Notes: generated from the letters alone by a model not told the origin. Positions 10,287-21,517 are shown, counted from the stretch's first letter. The stretch is DNA of 64,000 nucleotides from Buxus sempervirens (GCA_947561395.2 OX387192.1:1488001-1552000); one strand, 5' to 3'. Program-made: numbers and translations.

Positions 10287-13200
10287 CACTACAAAAAAAA
10301 GGTGATGTAACGACACTAATATAAGGGCACTTATACAAAAGTGCCGTTATATGTGCCTTAATACGGCATTTCATCTACAGATGCCGTTACAAAACAATTT
10401 ATTACGGCACTTTTCTAAAAATGCCACTATAAAGTGATTTATTACGACATTTCTTAGAAAAATGCCACTATAAAATGATTTATTACTGCATTTTCCTAGA
10501 GAATGCCGGTATAAAATAATTTACTACTGCATTTTCTAATTAAATGCCCCTATAAAACAATTTGTTATGGCATTTTCTAAGAAATGCCATTATAAAGCAA
10601 ATTATTACGGCATTTTATAAGAAAATGCCTCTATAAAACAAATTATCACGGCAATTTTCTATAAGATGCCACAATACAATAAGTTATAAAATATTTATTA
10701 TGGCACTTTATTAGAAAATGCTGTTATAAAAGCTAAACCCAGACAAATATAATACTCGTTTAGATGGGCTCATCTTTGGTTCCACGGTGCACGAAGCATT
10801 GGTTCCATAGTGCATGAAGCATGATAATGCGGTTGAGCACACCTCCCACTAAATATTTAAAAATAGTGATACTTGTTGAGAATAATAATAAAGAAGTGCC
10901 ATAAAAGTAATTATTTCTAAAAAGCAACACTAAAATTTCAACGACTCCCCCATCCGCATTTCTAGAAACTCACCACCATTTCCAAGCTTGGAAGACGAAA
11001 AGCTTCTTTCCTGAGTTTCCTCCATTTCTCATGAAATCATTCATCCTCGGCTTGGTAAATATGGTTTAAAGAGGTTTAAAAATAGAGTAAGATAGCAGAT
11101 TAATCACAATCGGATCTAGGGTTTGCGCAACTTTCAAAACCCTAGAAAAGCTCTTGAATCGCTAGCCTGAACAGCTTTATCCGATCTGCTGTTGAAGGTT
11201 CGTGTTCTTCCTCTCTTTTTGTTTTTCTTCCGATTTAATGGTAAAACCAGTAGAGTGTTTATCTTTGCATTTCACCTCCGCTCCATCTGCAACAGGTTAT
11301 CTGTTCCTTTTCTTCACCAAATATTTTTTTGCTTTTCATTGATCGGCACCTTGATTCCTTGGTGCTCGTTTCATTTAATGTCAGGATCAAAACCTAACTC
11401 AAATCAGATTTTTCTTTACTCTTCTGTGCTACTGATTGCGATTGCAATATCTGATGCTTGAATTGGAAAATCTGCTATTGCAATTGCAATCTCTTATACT
11501 CATGACTTTTTTTTTAATTTATTGAATAGAGCATAATGACAAGGAAATAAACCAATGTCAAAGTGTAATCTCCCGAAATACAGATCACAGTGTTAAACTA
11601 TGGCGAAACACAAATCAAATAACTGATGTCAAACGTAAGATTCAGAAATACAGAGCATAATGATGAAATTCAAACTAACTGTGCTAGTTGCTTCTGGTTC
11701 CTCAAAGTCAGACAAGCATGATGATATTATTTATAGTTGACTAGAATATCAATGTGGTTGTAACTTGTAAGGTTTCCTTGATGGACTTTCCCATAGCAAG
11801 ATTTTTATCATCATCAAACGATTGTGACATGTTTTAGACAGATTGTCTAGAGGCTTAGACCCACTCACCTGCTAGAACACTTTAGAAGAGAGAACTGCCT
11901 AACAAGTTACTTCTCTTGATATTCAAAGCATCTGTACATGAATCCCAATATCAATTATTCTAATCCTTTCCAATCTTTCTCTCTCTATATCTCTCTCACT
12001 GTTCTTTTTTTATTAATATTGATGATAGAATGTGGTCTAGATTTATATTCAACACAAGATATGGAATGAAGATCACTTGAATCATTGGCTGCCACTATCC
12101 ACACTAAAGAAACAGATGTGACAAGTATTATTATAACACAAATGACTGCATAGATGGACATCAATAAGACTATGTTCCAATTTTCTTTCCCTTTCTCAAT
12201 ACTTATATATATATTTAATGTGATGATAGCATTGATTCATGGGGGACTTTTCCATGCTCATGAATTCTTTTGTTTAAATCTAATGATAGATGGACACGGC
12301 ACTCTTGTTACATCATATGATTAGATACCATTTTCATTTCCTTAAGCTTCAGAAGAAACATAGAGCATAATGAAAGGCAAAGAAACCAAATGTCAAAATT
12401 TAATCTCCAGAAATACAAAGCATAGCAAGTACTATTACATTAGTTGATTGTTAGGTTGTAATTTTAAGATTAGATTTGTTATATTATTTGGTCGTGATTG
12501 ATGACTGAATTGTTATATTATTTTAAGAGTAGATTTGTTATATGCAAGTTTTCAATGTAAAACTCTAAAACTAATATATAAATCTCTAAAACAAGACATG
12601 TTATAAAAATTTCTGTATACAAAAGGTGAAAGTTGTATATCCCTATATATGAAATATAATTAAGAGTTAAAAATATTTTTCTTTAAAGATAGTTCATGGA
12701 CCTGAACAGATCCCAGGTTCCATCTTTTATGCGTTTCCTCTATCAATATAAACTGCTGCTGTAGCACATTGCTAAAAGTACAAAAGAATAGAACACTTTA
12801 TTTAACGTGGATGTAGTCGATTGCCAAACCACTTAAAAATTCTATTTCTAAGTAGTGCAGAACTTTTTGATTTTACTATAGTTGTGATATGCTTCATTAT
12901 ATTAACTCCTTGTGATATGCTTCATTATTGCTTATTTTTGTGACTTGCCATTGGTATAAAAGGTTTAGTTTTGTGGTGCTTGGTTCTATGGTTTATGGGA
13001 TATACTGAATATTTGATGTACTTGGACTTTGTGCATGTGTTGTGCTAGTCACTGTTTGTTTAACCATGCTGCATCTCTCTCGCACGCCTCTTCTTTCTTT
13101 TGAGATTTTAGATATTATGCATAAGGGTAATGAGAAGTAGAAGGAAAAGTTGGAATCTAGGTAACATACATTTAATTAACCTTGTTCATCTTGTCTTTTA

Positions 13201-15096
13201 TGCACCAGGACATAGTTTAGGCATCTGTAAAAATTTTACTACAGTTGGTTAAAGTTTATGATATTTGAGGTACTACTTCGACCTCTCTCTACAGGTTTTG
13301 GTTGCTGCTGGGCATGTATTTGTTGATTTGAGGTACTATATGGTTTCTGTCTCAATGATCGTACTTGTTATGTCAATGTAACAATTAATACTTTATCAAC
13401 TATTATTTTCAACCAATTTATGTGTTTTTTGTGTTCAGTAGTTTATGCATGTTTAATAGGGGATGTTTCGTTCGTTGACAGACCCACCTACAATATTGAG
13501 TGCAGGCATGTCGTCAACATGGTTGCTTGTCCTTTGTTCATTAAAGGTATCATACATAATTATTTATCATTGGACATGCAAGTACCTTGTTCCACTTCGA
13601 AGGAATTGATTTTCTTCTCCATCCTAACACTTTTCATGCTTGGTTCACAGATGTTTCATGCTTTCACAAGGATCGACTTGTTTATCTGAATGCATCTCCT
13701 TCTGTGACTCTATGGCCAACAATTCTTGGGAGCTTTTTAGCCTTATTGTTGGTTCTCTGCATCAATTGCTTCTGGTATTGCTTACATCCTCTATTTTAAA
13801 AAACTGTCAGAAATGTTTTTTTCACACAAAGCCCGCTATTTCCCATTCTTTGGATGGTGACAGCAATATCTGCCATGTGGATGGATGATATGGCTAGTCT
13901 GGACCATGTGTTTGACAGGAAAGTCCTCTGGATGGTTGACTTATGTAGTCTGCTACATAATCTCTTCACCAATTTTGTATTTATTTCTTCAACAAGCTAG
14001 AACTGTCAAAAATTCTAATTGGTTGAAATTTGATTGCAAAAGTTGTTGATGAATTGGGATTTTTTGGCATTTCATACAGTGTTGTCCTTGAGTGGCTGAG
14101 ATGGTTAATGTTGAACAAGGCAGCGTATGGCTGTTTTTTGGTTGATTTTGACCTATGAATAGTATGGAGCATTGTGGTAATAATAGTGTGGTTTTAAAAT
14201 TTTTTTTGGAGAATGCTGAAGGCATTCTAGTTTATGTTTGTTAGGTGTAGTTGAATTTTGATAATATTTCTCATATTTGTTATATGTGTCAACAGTTATT
14301 AGGTATTTCGCTGGTATTCTTGTAATTTTTTTTACTTGTCTCGAAACAGGTATGGAGATAGTAAGTTGATCAAGATTGACCTCCTGGAGATGCAATGTCG
14401 GTGAGATTAGATGAATTGTTGTTCATTTCTTCTCCAGCTCGAACCAGTTGTGCAAGTCTTCTCACACATGTCTTGTTTTCAATGTAAATGCATGTGTTGT
14501 CTGTTGTATCTATTCCAAAAGGAATCATACATATTGTTAAAATTTCAGATCAGTTACTTCTTGAGTATTTGAGCAGGTTTCCTACTTAAGTTTTGAAAAT
14601 TTCAGATATTTTCAATTCTGATGGTGAATGGCAAATAGTTGAAGCATAAAGTACTTTGCAGTTGTTGGGAATTGATATTACTAAGTAAATCTGGTTGCTA
14701 GCATGGGAAATTAAATGTGGGTGGGTGGGGTGAGGTGGGGTAAATTAAATTTCTTGGGGGGTGGGGGTGGGGTAAATTAAAATTTTTTTTTAAATTAATA
14801 TACTTTTAGTGGCATTTGGTGGTTGCCACTAAAGCCTTCAAGTGTTGATAAACTTTATTACGACACTTTAAAAAAATGCCGTAATAGCTTATATTTTTAC
14901 GGCATTTTTAAATGCGGTAAAAAGTCACTTTATAATGGCATATTCCAAAGTGTCGTTATAAGTTGTCGCTATAACATAATGCAAAACCACTTGAAATGGC
15001 ACTTTATCAAAATGCCGTTATATGTTATAACGGCATTTTTCTATATTATAAAGGCACTTTTGAAGTGCCGTAATAAAAAGACTTTTTTTTGTAGTG
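10287..15096. mobile_element. CACTA (En/Spm) element, non-autonomous
   Basis: The termini are CACTACAAAAAAAA at 10287 and the inverted TTTTTTTTGTAGTG ending at 15096, with a perfect 3-bp target duplication ATA on both sides. Both subterminal regions (about 10300-10740 and 14860-15080) are packed with copies of TTACGGCATTTT and its inverse TGCCGTTATA, the expected pattern for transposase-binding subterminal repeats. No transposase reading frame is visible. The interior is AT-rich and partly gene-like. Confidence 0.9.
10950..14650 (+). other. gene-like interior of the CACTA element, possible captured sequence
   Basis: Near 10980-11190 the sequence resembles a plant 5' leader (CTAGGGTTTGCGCAACTTTC, pyrimidine-rich runs). 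Near 13400-13950 there are short open stretches between plausible splice sites (for example TTGGTTCACAG before 13650). I do not recognise any protein. It may be a fragmented host gene picked up by the element, or unrelated AT-rich filler. Confidence 0.3.
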
Positions 15097-15106
15097 ATAC
15101 CTGATT

Positions 15107-15355
15107 ACAAGTCCTATCATGCCATGTTACAAGTCCCATCATGCCTGGTTACAAGGCCTACCATGCTTGGTTACAAGTCCAAGTCCCACCATGCCTGGTT
15201 ACAAGTCTCACAATTCCTGGTTACAAGTCTTACCATGCTTGGTTACAAGTCCCACCATGCCTGATTACAAGTTCTACCATGCCCGGTTACAAGTCCCACC
15301 ATGTTTGGTTACAAGTCCTAACATACTTGGTTACAAGTCCCACCATGCCCTGTTA
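15107..15355 (+). repeat. 22-bp minisatellite, right half
   Basis: About eleven imperfect units of GGTTACAAGTCCCACCATGC type, with measured starts at 15197, 15219 and 15241. The orientation is the same as in the left half, so the array was single before the CACTA insertion. Confidence 0.85.
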
Positions 15356-15617
15356 TGATTTTTTGAGTTTTTAAAGATATTTTCTCAAACGGGAAACGTT
15401 TGACGTCCATTGGGAAAATCATTGCTGACGTCATAGCCTGTTAGTGGACGAACAATACCGGCGAATCCTAGCGTTTAGAGAAAGACAGGACGTGAGTTGG
15501 AGCATCCCGTCACAACCCACGACCACAAGAACTGAAATCCCCTCATAATCCACGCGTCGTTTCCTTATGCACGCCGTAGGAAACGACGCCGCAGAGGATT
15601 TCGGTTCCGCCGAGATG

Positions 15618-16268
15618 TTCTACGCACACAGTAAATGGGGTCCTCATTCTTGTGGGTCCAACTAACGTAACGGTTTTTTTTTGGGTAACGAACTAACGTA
15701 ACGCATGGAACACGTGGACAAGGTCCTGGACTCTTAACGGACATGCTCAAACTACAATAGTATCTTTTTTTTTTTTTGATGGAATACAATAGTATCTTGA
15801 CATGTCTAGTTACTTTGACTTTCTTGATTATTACGCTTGGACAGTTGGATTTTGACTTGAAGGTTACGGTTGGTTACCGAAAAAAAGACTTGAAGGTTAC
15901 GGGGAAGCCTGTCCTTGTTTGGCCCCCGATCTACTTAGGTGTTCTCTTCCTCTGAATGTTGAGAACTATGACTCAAAGATCTGTGATTTTTATGAGTTCA
16001 TAAAGATAACACTTATCTGGGTTTGTATGAGGGAAGTTCCATTGAGTTCATGTTTCTTTGATTTGCTTCTGTAGCTTCTTTTAATCAAACTCCTGTGAAT
16101 ATTTTTTCCCATTTGATATATTGCCTAGTTGTTTGTAACTGGTACTGTTGTTTTGCCTCTCATATGGGTGTCTTTGGCTGTTGACTATTTGCTTAGGAGA
16201 TTGAAATTGAATTGATTTCTGGTACAATTTTCACCATCTTAAGTTCTTTCCACATGTCTGTGATGAGC
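15618..16268 (+). promoter_or_regulatory. upstream region and leader of the BIR1-like gene
   Basis: From 15618 the sequence matches copy 2 (61426 on), then diverges at 15745-15835. It matches again from about 15836 (62491) to the start codon, with CTGAATGTTGAGAACTATGA and GGAGATTGAAATTGAATTGA shared. High similarity of this stretch between the copies suggests leader and promoter lie here. I cannot place a TATA box with confidence, and a leader intron is possible. Confidence 0.5.
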
Positions 16269-18303
16269 ATGGAGAAAACAGGTCTTGTTTTCCTTATCCA
16301 TGGCCTTGTATGGTTGTTGCAGACCAGTTTAATCTTTTGTGATCAGAGTGATCTACATTGCTTAAAAGAGATAAGAGATTCCCTGAAAGACCCTAATAAC
16401 TACCTGACCAGGTCATGGGATTTAAGCAAGACAACTGAAGGCCACATCTGTGGATTTACTGGGATTAAATGCTGGAATTCTGGGGAGAACAAGGTCTTAA
16501 ACATCCAGCTTTCGAGCATGGGACTTGAGGGTCAATTCCCTCGAGGTTTCGAGAAGTGCAGAAGCTTGAGTGGCTTGGATCTTTCAGGAAACAAGCTCTC
16601 CGGACCAATCCCATCTGATATCTGGGAAAGGCTCCCATGGCTGACATCCCTTGATCTCTCTTCCAACAGTTTCTCTGGTGAGATCCCTGCAAGCCTTGCA
16701 ATTTGTACCTATCTGAATACCCTTAAACTGGACAAGAACCAGTTAACTGGACAGATCCCCGAGCAACTCACCCAGCTTGCTCGGATAAAAGTTTTTGATG
16801 TTTCCAACAATTCCTTGTCAGGGCAGATCCCAGCTTCTGTGAGTGCAAAATTTCCACCCTGGAGCTATGAGGGTAATCAGGGACTCTGTGGGTTTCCATT
16901 AAGTCCTTGTGAGGAATCTTCATGGATCTCACGTGCTTCATTCGTAAGTGGGTTTGTGGTTGGTTGGGTGATTACTACAGTTGTAGTTTTACTTGCTACT
17001 CTGCTCTTCTTTTTCGATAGATTGCCTCCAAAGAAGTTCCAAAGTCTGAAAATAAAAAGCAGGGGTAGCAAGTCAAAGCCTGAAGAGAACAAAAACAAAC
17101 AGATGCAAGGAAGAACACAGCAAAGCTTAGGAGGAAGCAAGAACAGCAAGGCAACTCTCTCTCTCTCTCTCTCTCTCCGAGCTTATTCTACTATACAGTA
17201 TCTAACCCCAGAAATCAATGACTTCCATTTTCATTATTTGTTAGTTTTATCTGGTTTTAATTTATACTCGTCACTTTCATATATTTCCTTTTACCTTATC
17301 ACCGTAGTGCTAATGGAGACGGTGCTTTGATTTCCAGATATCTATGTTTGAGAAATTAGCTGCACATATGAGTCTAAAAGACCTCCAAAAGGCAACTGAA
17401 AATTTTAGTGAAGACAACCTCATTGGCTGGGGAAGGATGGGAGCCATGTACAAAGCAAGACTTACTAATGGTTGGTGCCTTGCAATCAAGAGGTTTCAGG
17501 ATTCTCAACACTCCGAAAAACAATTTACAAAAGAACTGACGATTCTTGGTAGAATGCGACATGTTAATTTAGTACCATTGTTGGGATTTTGCATCGATAT
17601 GGAGGAGAAGCTTCTGGTTTACAAGTACATGTGTAATGGGAGCCTCCATGATTGGCTGCATCCTCTGGATGGAAAGGCCAGTACCCTAAACTGGCCTTCA
17701 AGGATAAGAATTGGCATTGGATTAGCAAGAGCTTTGGCATGGCTTCATCACAACTGCAGTAACCCTATAATCCATCGCGATATCAACTCAAAATGCATTC
17801 TACTGGACAGGAATTTTGAGCCCAAAATATCCAATTTCAGTGGAGCAATGAGCATGGAGTCAAATAGAGAACATTCAAGTATTAGACCTACTGTAAAGGG
17901 CAAGTTCTATAACAAGGGTTATGTTGCTCCTGAGTGTACACCAATTATGACTACAAAATGGGATGTTTACAGCTTTGGCGTTGTGCTTTTGGAGTTGGTT
18001 ACTGGAGAAGAACCTACTCAAGCGTCAATTGCTTCTGAAAGCTTCAATGGGAATTTGGTAGAATGGATTAACCATGTTTCAAATACTTCTTCTGGTCTCT
18101 ATGATGCTGCTGATAAATCACTTCTTGGCAAGGGCTATGATGATGAGATCTTCCAGCTACTTAGAGTGGCTTGTAATTGTGTCCAGTGCACTCCAAATCA
18201 CAGGCCAACTATGATTGAGGTGTACAATAATTTAAAGGCTTTGGAGGACAAGTATGGATTAAGCCCTGAAATCCCATTTCAAACTGAGATTGTATCTGCC
18301 TAA
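16269..18303 (+). CDS. BIR1-like: BIR1-like leucine-rich-repeat receptor kinase, probable pseudokinase
   Basis: Two exons (16269-17150 and 17338-18303) join in phase 0 to give about 615 residues, the usual size for BAK1-interacting receptor kinases. Order: signal peptide (1-24), cysteine-flanked N-cap, five leucine-rich repeats (about 75-195), transmembrane segment (223-249), basic juxtamembrane region, kinase domain (about 320-600). The exon 2 start ISMFEKL and the motif CILL after HRD are typical of Arabidopsis BIR1 (At5g48380). The Gly loop GWGRMG (324-329), Lys345 and HRD (440-442) are kept, but DFG is NFS (460-462) and the catalytic-loop Asn is Cys, so phosphotransfer is doubtful. BIR proteins act at the plasma membrane by binding BAK1 and restraining immune signalling; that role is inferred from the family. 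Upstream in-frame ATGs at 16212 and 16263 are alternatives; 16269 gives the most compact signal peptide. Confidence 0.85.
17151..17337 (+). other. GC-AG intron of the BIR1-like gene
   Basis: The donor context is AGCAAG then GCAACT and the acceptor is TTTGATTTCCAG. A GT donor does not fit, and splicing here joins the juxtamembrane region to ISMFEK in phase 0 as in the family. The intron contains a CT microsatellite. The second copy keeps the same GC donor (63759). Confidence 0.8.
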
Positions 18304-18829
18304 TACTAGAAGAGATGTAAATGTGAACATGTAAGCCATATCAGTACTTTTCTATTGAAAAGAAGGTATAAGCAAATAATATCTTTAGAAATAAAAGTGA
18401 GGTATACAATTCATATAAGCAAAATCCTCAGCACAAGCAGTTCTTTCATCCTTCTTACTGTTGAAAGATCGAGTAACAATGGTTACTGCTTATAACCAGT
18501 TGCTCCATCCTTTTTAGTTTACATAAACATGTTCAAAGCCAATGACATCAGAGCAAGAGGGTTTTCTCTCTCTTAAAACCTCACAATCACTCAATACCAA
18601 GTAGGACTGTAAACGGATCGGATTCGGAGCGGATCTATGCTTATCCGAGTTCGAATCCGATTAAATTTAAGAGAATCCGTTATCCGATTAAAGTTCGACG
18701 GATCCTTCAAATGAATTACCAAATCCGAATTCGATTAACTTTATGGAATCCATATTCGAATTCGATTAGGATTTGAATCCGTTAATAATTCAAATCCGTT
18801 AACAAATCAAAACCTAACCTAAGCAACTC

Positions 18830-19204
18830 TCAAGAATGGCGATGATCGTCTTGGTGGGAGCAGTTCTTATCACACGCACCGCCCATGCCTGCTAGCAAAC
18901 CCTGTAGGGCATCGATAAAATACACCACGAGGCGTTCAATGTTGGTGCCGGTAGTTGGGGAAACCAACTCCTTGAGCCGAACCAATATCACCCAAGCCAG
19001 TTCGCAGCTCTGGTTCGCAACAATTAAAGCCTCTGCTGCCACCATTAACAAATGCACCAGCCTTAACCCTTTATCGTCCTCGTCACTGCTCGCCTCTCTG
19101 ATCACCACCACCTTCGTCGCCGGAGTGTTGTTCAATGTTGCCGGCGAAAATCCATCTTGGACAACATGATTAACAGGGTAAGATTCATCATCATCTTCCA
19201 TCAT
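18830..19204 (-). pseudogene. fragment of an NSP2-like GRAS transcription factor gene inside the hAT element
   Basis: The minus-strand reading frame of 124 residues contains [32 protein letters not shown] and [15 protein letters not shown]. This is the start of a GRAS domain and is closest in my memory to NSP2 (nodulation and mycorrhizal signalling pathway 2), including the acidic stretch before it and a His/Asp-rich end. Only about a quarter of a GRAS protein is present, with no DNA-binding or SAW region, so it is not a functional factor. It lies wholly within the transposon termini, so capture by the element is the likely origin. Confidence 0.75.
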
Positions 19205-19270
19205 CGAGTCAAGGAGCTCTCAGAAGTCTACATGGTCTCCGAGGAGCTCTCAGAAATCTTCTGTCATCTT

Positions 19271-19488
19271 CCATCTTCCATCATCGAGTCGGTGCTGCAA
19301 CCCGAGAGTCCATCGTCTTCCATCTTCCATCTTGAAAAATGAGCACGGTGATACTATCACCGTGATAGCATAATGGATTCCATCTTCCATCATCGAGTCG
19401 GTGCTGCAACCCGAGAGTCCATCGTCTTCCATCTTCCATCTTGAAAAATGAGCACGGTGATACTATCACCGTGATAGCATAATGGATT
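19271..19488. repeat. 109-bp exact tandem duplication with an internal palindrome
   Basis: The unit 19271-19379 is repeated at 19380-19488 with no differences seen. Each unit contains the perfect inverted repeat CACGGTGATA-C-TATCACCGTG. Confidence 0.9.
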
Positions 19489-19796
19489 CGGAGAGTCGAT
19501 TTTGTTTAGGGTTTGCTCAAAGGATTATATATATAGTGCAATATTAAAAGACTTAAATAACCTTACTAAGTTTAGAAATTTCAAATTTGACCTGAGCTTA
19601 ACGGATTCGGATTTTAATCGGACGAATACACCTAAATCCGAATCCGAATCCGATTATAAACGGATTCGATTATTAAATCCGTATTCGATCCAACGGATAC
19701 TTTATTCGGATTAAAATCCGATTAAATCGAATAAATTTTATCGGAAACGAATAATAATCGGATAAGATCCAACCCATTTACAGCCCTAATACCAAG

Positions 19797-20436
19797 TATG
19801 CCATGCTTTAGAGAAAAAGACCAAGAAGCAAGGAAATGGGATAGATTTGTTAACAAAACAAGACTGACACTCGTTACTGGTTAGAGCAAGTTTCTCCATC
19901 AGTGCAAGTGGGTTCTCTCTCTCTCTAAACCCCTGAAAATCATTCAATATCAAGTATGCATATGCCATGCTTTAGTAATTAAAGGCCAAGAAGCAAGAAA
20001 AAGGATTGAGTCAGATCAAACCAAGCGACAGAAAAAGATCCTATCCCGTATGCCCAATAAATCGTTCGGTGCCTCTCTTCTCCCATTGATTGGTGCCTGC
20101 TATAACCAAATAGGAAAGTAAAGTAACATGATTAATCATGAGTGTCACAGATACATTTTCAAACCTCTTTGCTAAATCCCTTGGAACAAGAAAAGGGAAT
20201 GGGACCGTCAAGAAATCTATTTGAGTTTATGCTCCTCAAAAGCAGCTTCAGCAAATTCCTTGTTTCATTTAAAAGAAAAACTTCAATCTACTAAGAATTA
20301 GGAATGCATTTTAGGAATCTAATATGTGAGATCCTTCATAAATCGACTTTGGGATTGAGCTTGATGTTTCTTCACATTTCAGACAAAGACCCACTGGTGC
20401 TAGCATTAATTACCGTAGCACCTTTAATATGGCACC
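19797..20436. other. intergenic sequence, no gene seen
   Basis: Around 19797-20000 there is an imperfect copy of the sequence interrupted by the hAT element (shared CAAGTATGCCATGCTTTAG and TTCTCTCTCTCT), so a tandem duplication of about 100 bp was present before the insertion. Nothing coding is visible. Confidence 0.5.
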
Positions 20437-20452
20437 AAATAGGAGATTCAAT

Positions 20453-20836
20453 GGCTGAGGTTCAAGCGTCTTCTGCAATCCAGGCGGAAGCAATGGCTGC
20501 GTTGGAATGTCTAAATTTGGTTAAATATCTCAATGTTAGATTCTTGATCATGGAAGGAGATGCCCAGATTATTATTTCGTTGATGAATGGTGTGGTTGCT
20601 GATCTACCTTGGAAGATACAGGTACCATTTTACAGATTAAGGAGACATGCTCTTTCTTCTCAGAAGTGACGTGTTCATGTTTGGAGAGTGGCCAATGGCC
20701 CAATAGCGTTGCAGATACCTTAGCGAATCACGTTTTAAATACGTTCTCCTGTTTATGGTTAAAGACCCCTCCTTGTGTAATTTCCGTAATGTTGTTGAAT
20801 GATGCCCGGAGTAGACCTTTTTTACATATTAGTTAA
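20453..20836 (+). pseudogene. LINE RNase H domain, frameshifted
   Basis: The first frame gives AEVQASSAIQAEAMAALECL and FLIMEGDAQIIISLMN. The second frame, after a shift near 20660, gives NSVADTLANHVL. These are the middle and end of a plant retroelement RNase H (RVT_3 type), with the Glu of QAEA and the Asp of EGDA present. The shift and the missing N-terminus make it non-functional. Confidence 0.75.
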
Positions 20837-20900
20837 TGGATGAAGGTTTGAACACCAATAATAATAATAATAAAATAAACTATAAATAAAATAAATATAA
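20453..20900 (+). mobile_element. 5'-truncated LINE
   Basis: The unit is flanked by a 16-bp direct repeat AAATAGGAGATTCAAT (20437-20452 and 20901-20916). It ends in a TAA- and A-rich tail (about 20859-20900) and codes for the C-terminal RNase H typical of plant L1-type LINEs. This is the signature of target-primed reverse transcription with 5' truncation. Confidence 0.8.
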
Positions 20901-20902
20901 AA

Positions 20903-20963
20903 ATAGGAGATTCAATATCTCACCAAAAAAAATTAAAAATAAAAAAAGATAGGAGATTCAATA
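20903..20963 (+). repeat. 15-bp direct repeat around a 31-bp A-rich insert
   Basis: ATAGGAGATTCAATA occurs at 20903-20917 and 20949-20963, flanking an A-rich 31-mer. Together with the copy at 20439 this is the third occurrence of the same target sequence. Confidence 0.85.
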
Positions 20964-21322
20964 GATACTTGAGATATGGTAAATCTCGTGTAATCAATCA
21001 TGTTTAATTGGTTTTGATTCTAGTTGTGATGTGGTGATGGTCCAATTCCCTCGACTATTGCTAAATTTGAATATTTTGCAACGGAGAGGAGGCCTTATGG
21101 TCAGTGATGCAAACCAAGGAGCTGGACATGCTGATCATACACATGGGAATGGAGCTGAATTTTCACAAGACCCTTTTATTAGCGAATATAATACTAAGGA
21201 TAAGGAAGAAGAAGGTCACGTTACTTGGAGAGATAAGGTGAGGACAACACCTCAACACCAACAGACTCAAGGAAGGAATGGTACATCACATCCTAAGGAA
21301 ATCCAGCCAAGATCCACCCAAT

Positions 21323-21517
21323 TGCTCTTATGACAATCAAGAAGACTACCAGCTTGGAAAGCCATCCACGTTCAAGATTCACCAACTGCTCTTGTGTCAA
21401 TCAAGAAGACTATCAGCTTGGAACGCCAACCACGTTCAAGATTCACCCAACTGCTCTTGTGTCAATCAAGAAGACTACCAGCTTGGAAAGCCAACTACGT
21501 TCAAGGAAAATCTAGCT
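21323..21517 (+). repeat. 64-65-bp tandem repeat, three copies
   Basis: Starts are at 21323, 21387 and 21452, each with TCAATCAAGAAGACTA and CAGCTTGGAA. Confidence 0.85.

Larger units (their letters stand above)
9542..15606. mobile_element. Mutator-like element with long terminal inverted repeats, split by CACTA
   Basis: The left end AACCGAAATCCTCTACGGCG is the inverted match of the right end (15587-15606) with one mismatch, and the inverted repeat runs about 200-250 bp inward. The right arm has about 60 extra bases. The flanking 11-mers CCGCAGAGATG (9531-9541) and CCGCCGAGATG (15607-15617) differ at one base, a 9-11-bp duplication typical of Mutator-like elements. The paralogous segment has a matching empty site near 61413. 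Without the nested CACTA the element is only about 1.25 kb and has no transposase, so it is non-autonomous. Confidence 0.85.
18602..19788. mobile_element. hAT-type element carrying a gene fragment
   Basis: The ends TAGGACTGTAAACGG and (inverted) TAGGGCTGTAAATGG are hAT-like terminal inverted repeats, and the target duplication is a perfect 8-mer ATACCAAG (18594-18601 and 19789-19796). The subterminal regions (18610-18800 and 19590-19770) are full of ATCCGATT and AATCGGAT in both orientations. No transposase is present. The interior holds an antisense GRAS-gene fragment and a 109-bp tandem duplication. Confidence 0.9.

Noticed and set aside
18830-19204. A functional GRAS gene
   Set aside because: Only the beginning of the domain is present, it lies inside transposon termini and the rest of the domain is missing.
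21031-21333. A protein-coding gene of 100 residues
   Set aside because: No recognisable domain; it lies in a decayed retroelement region and runs into tandem repeats.
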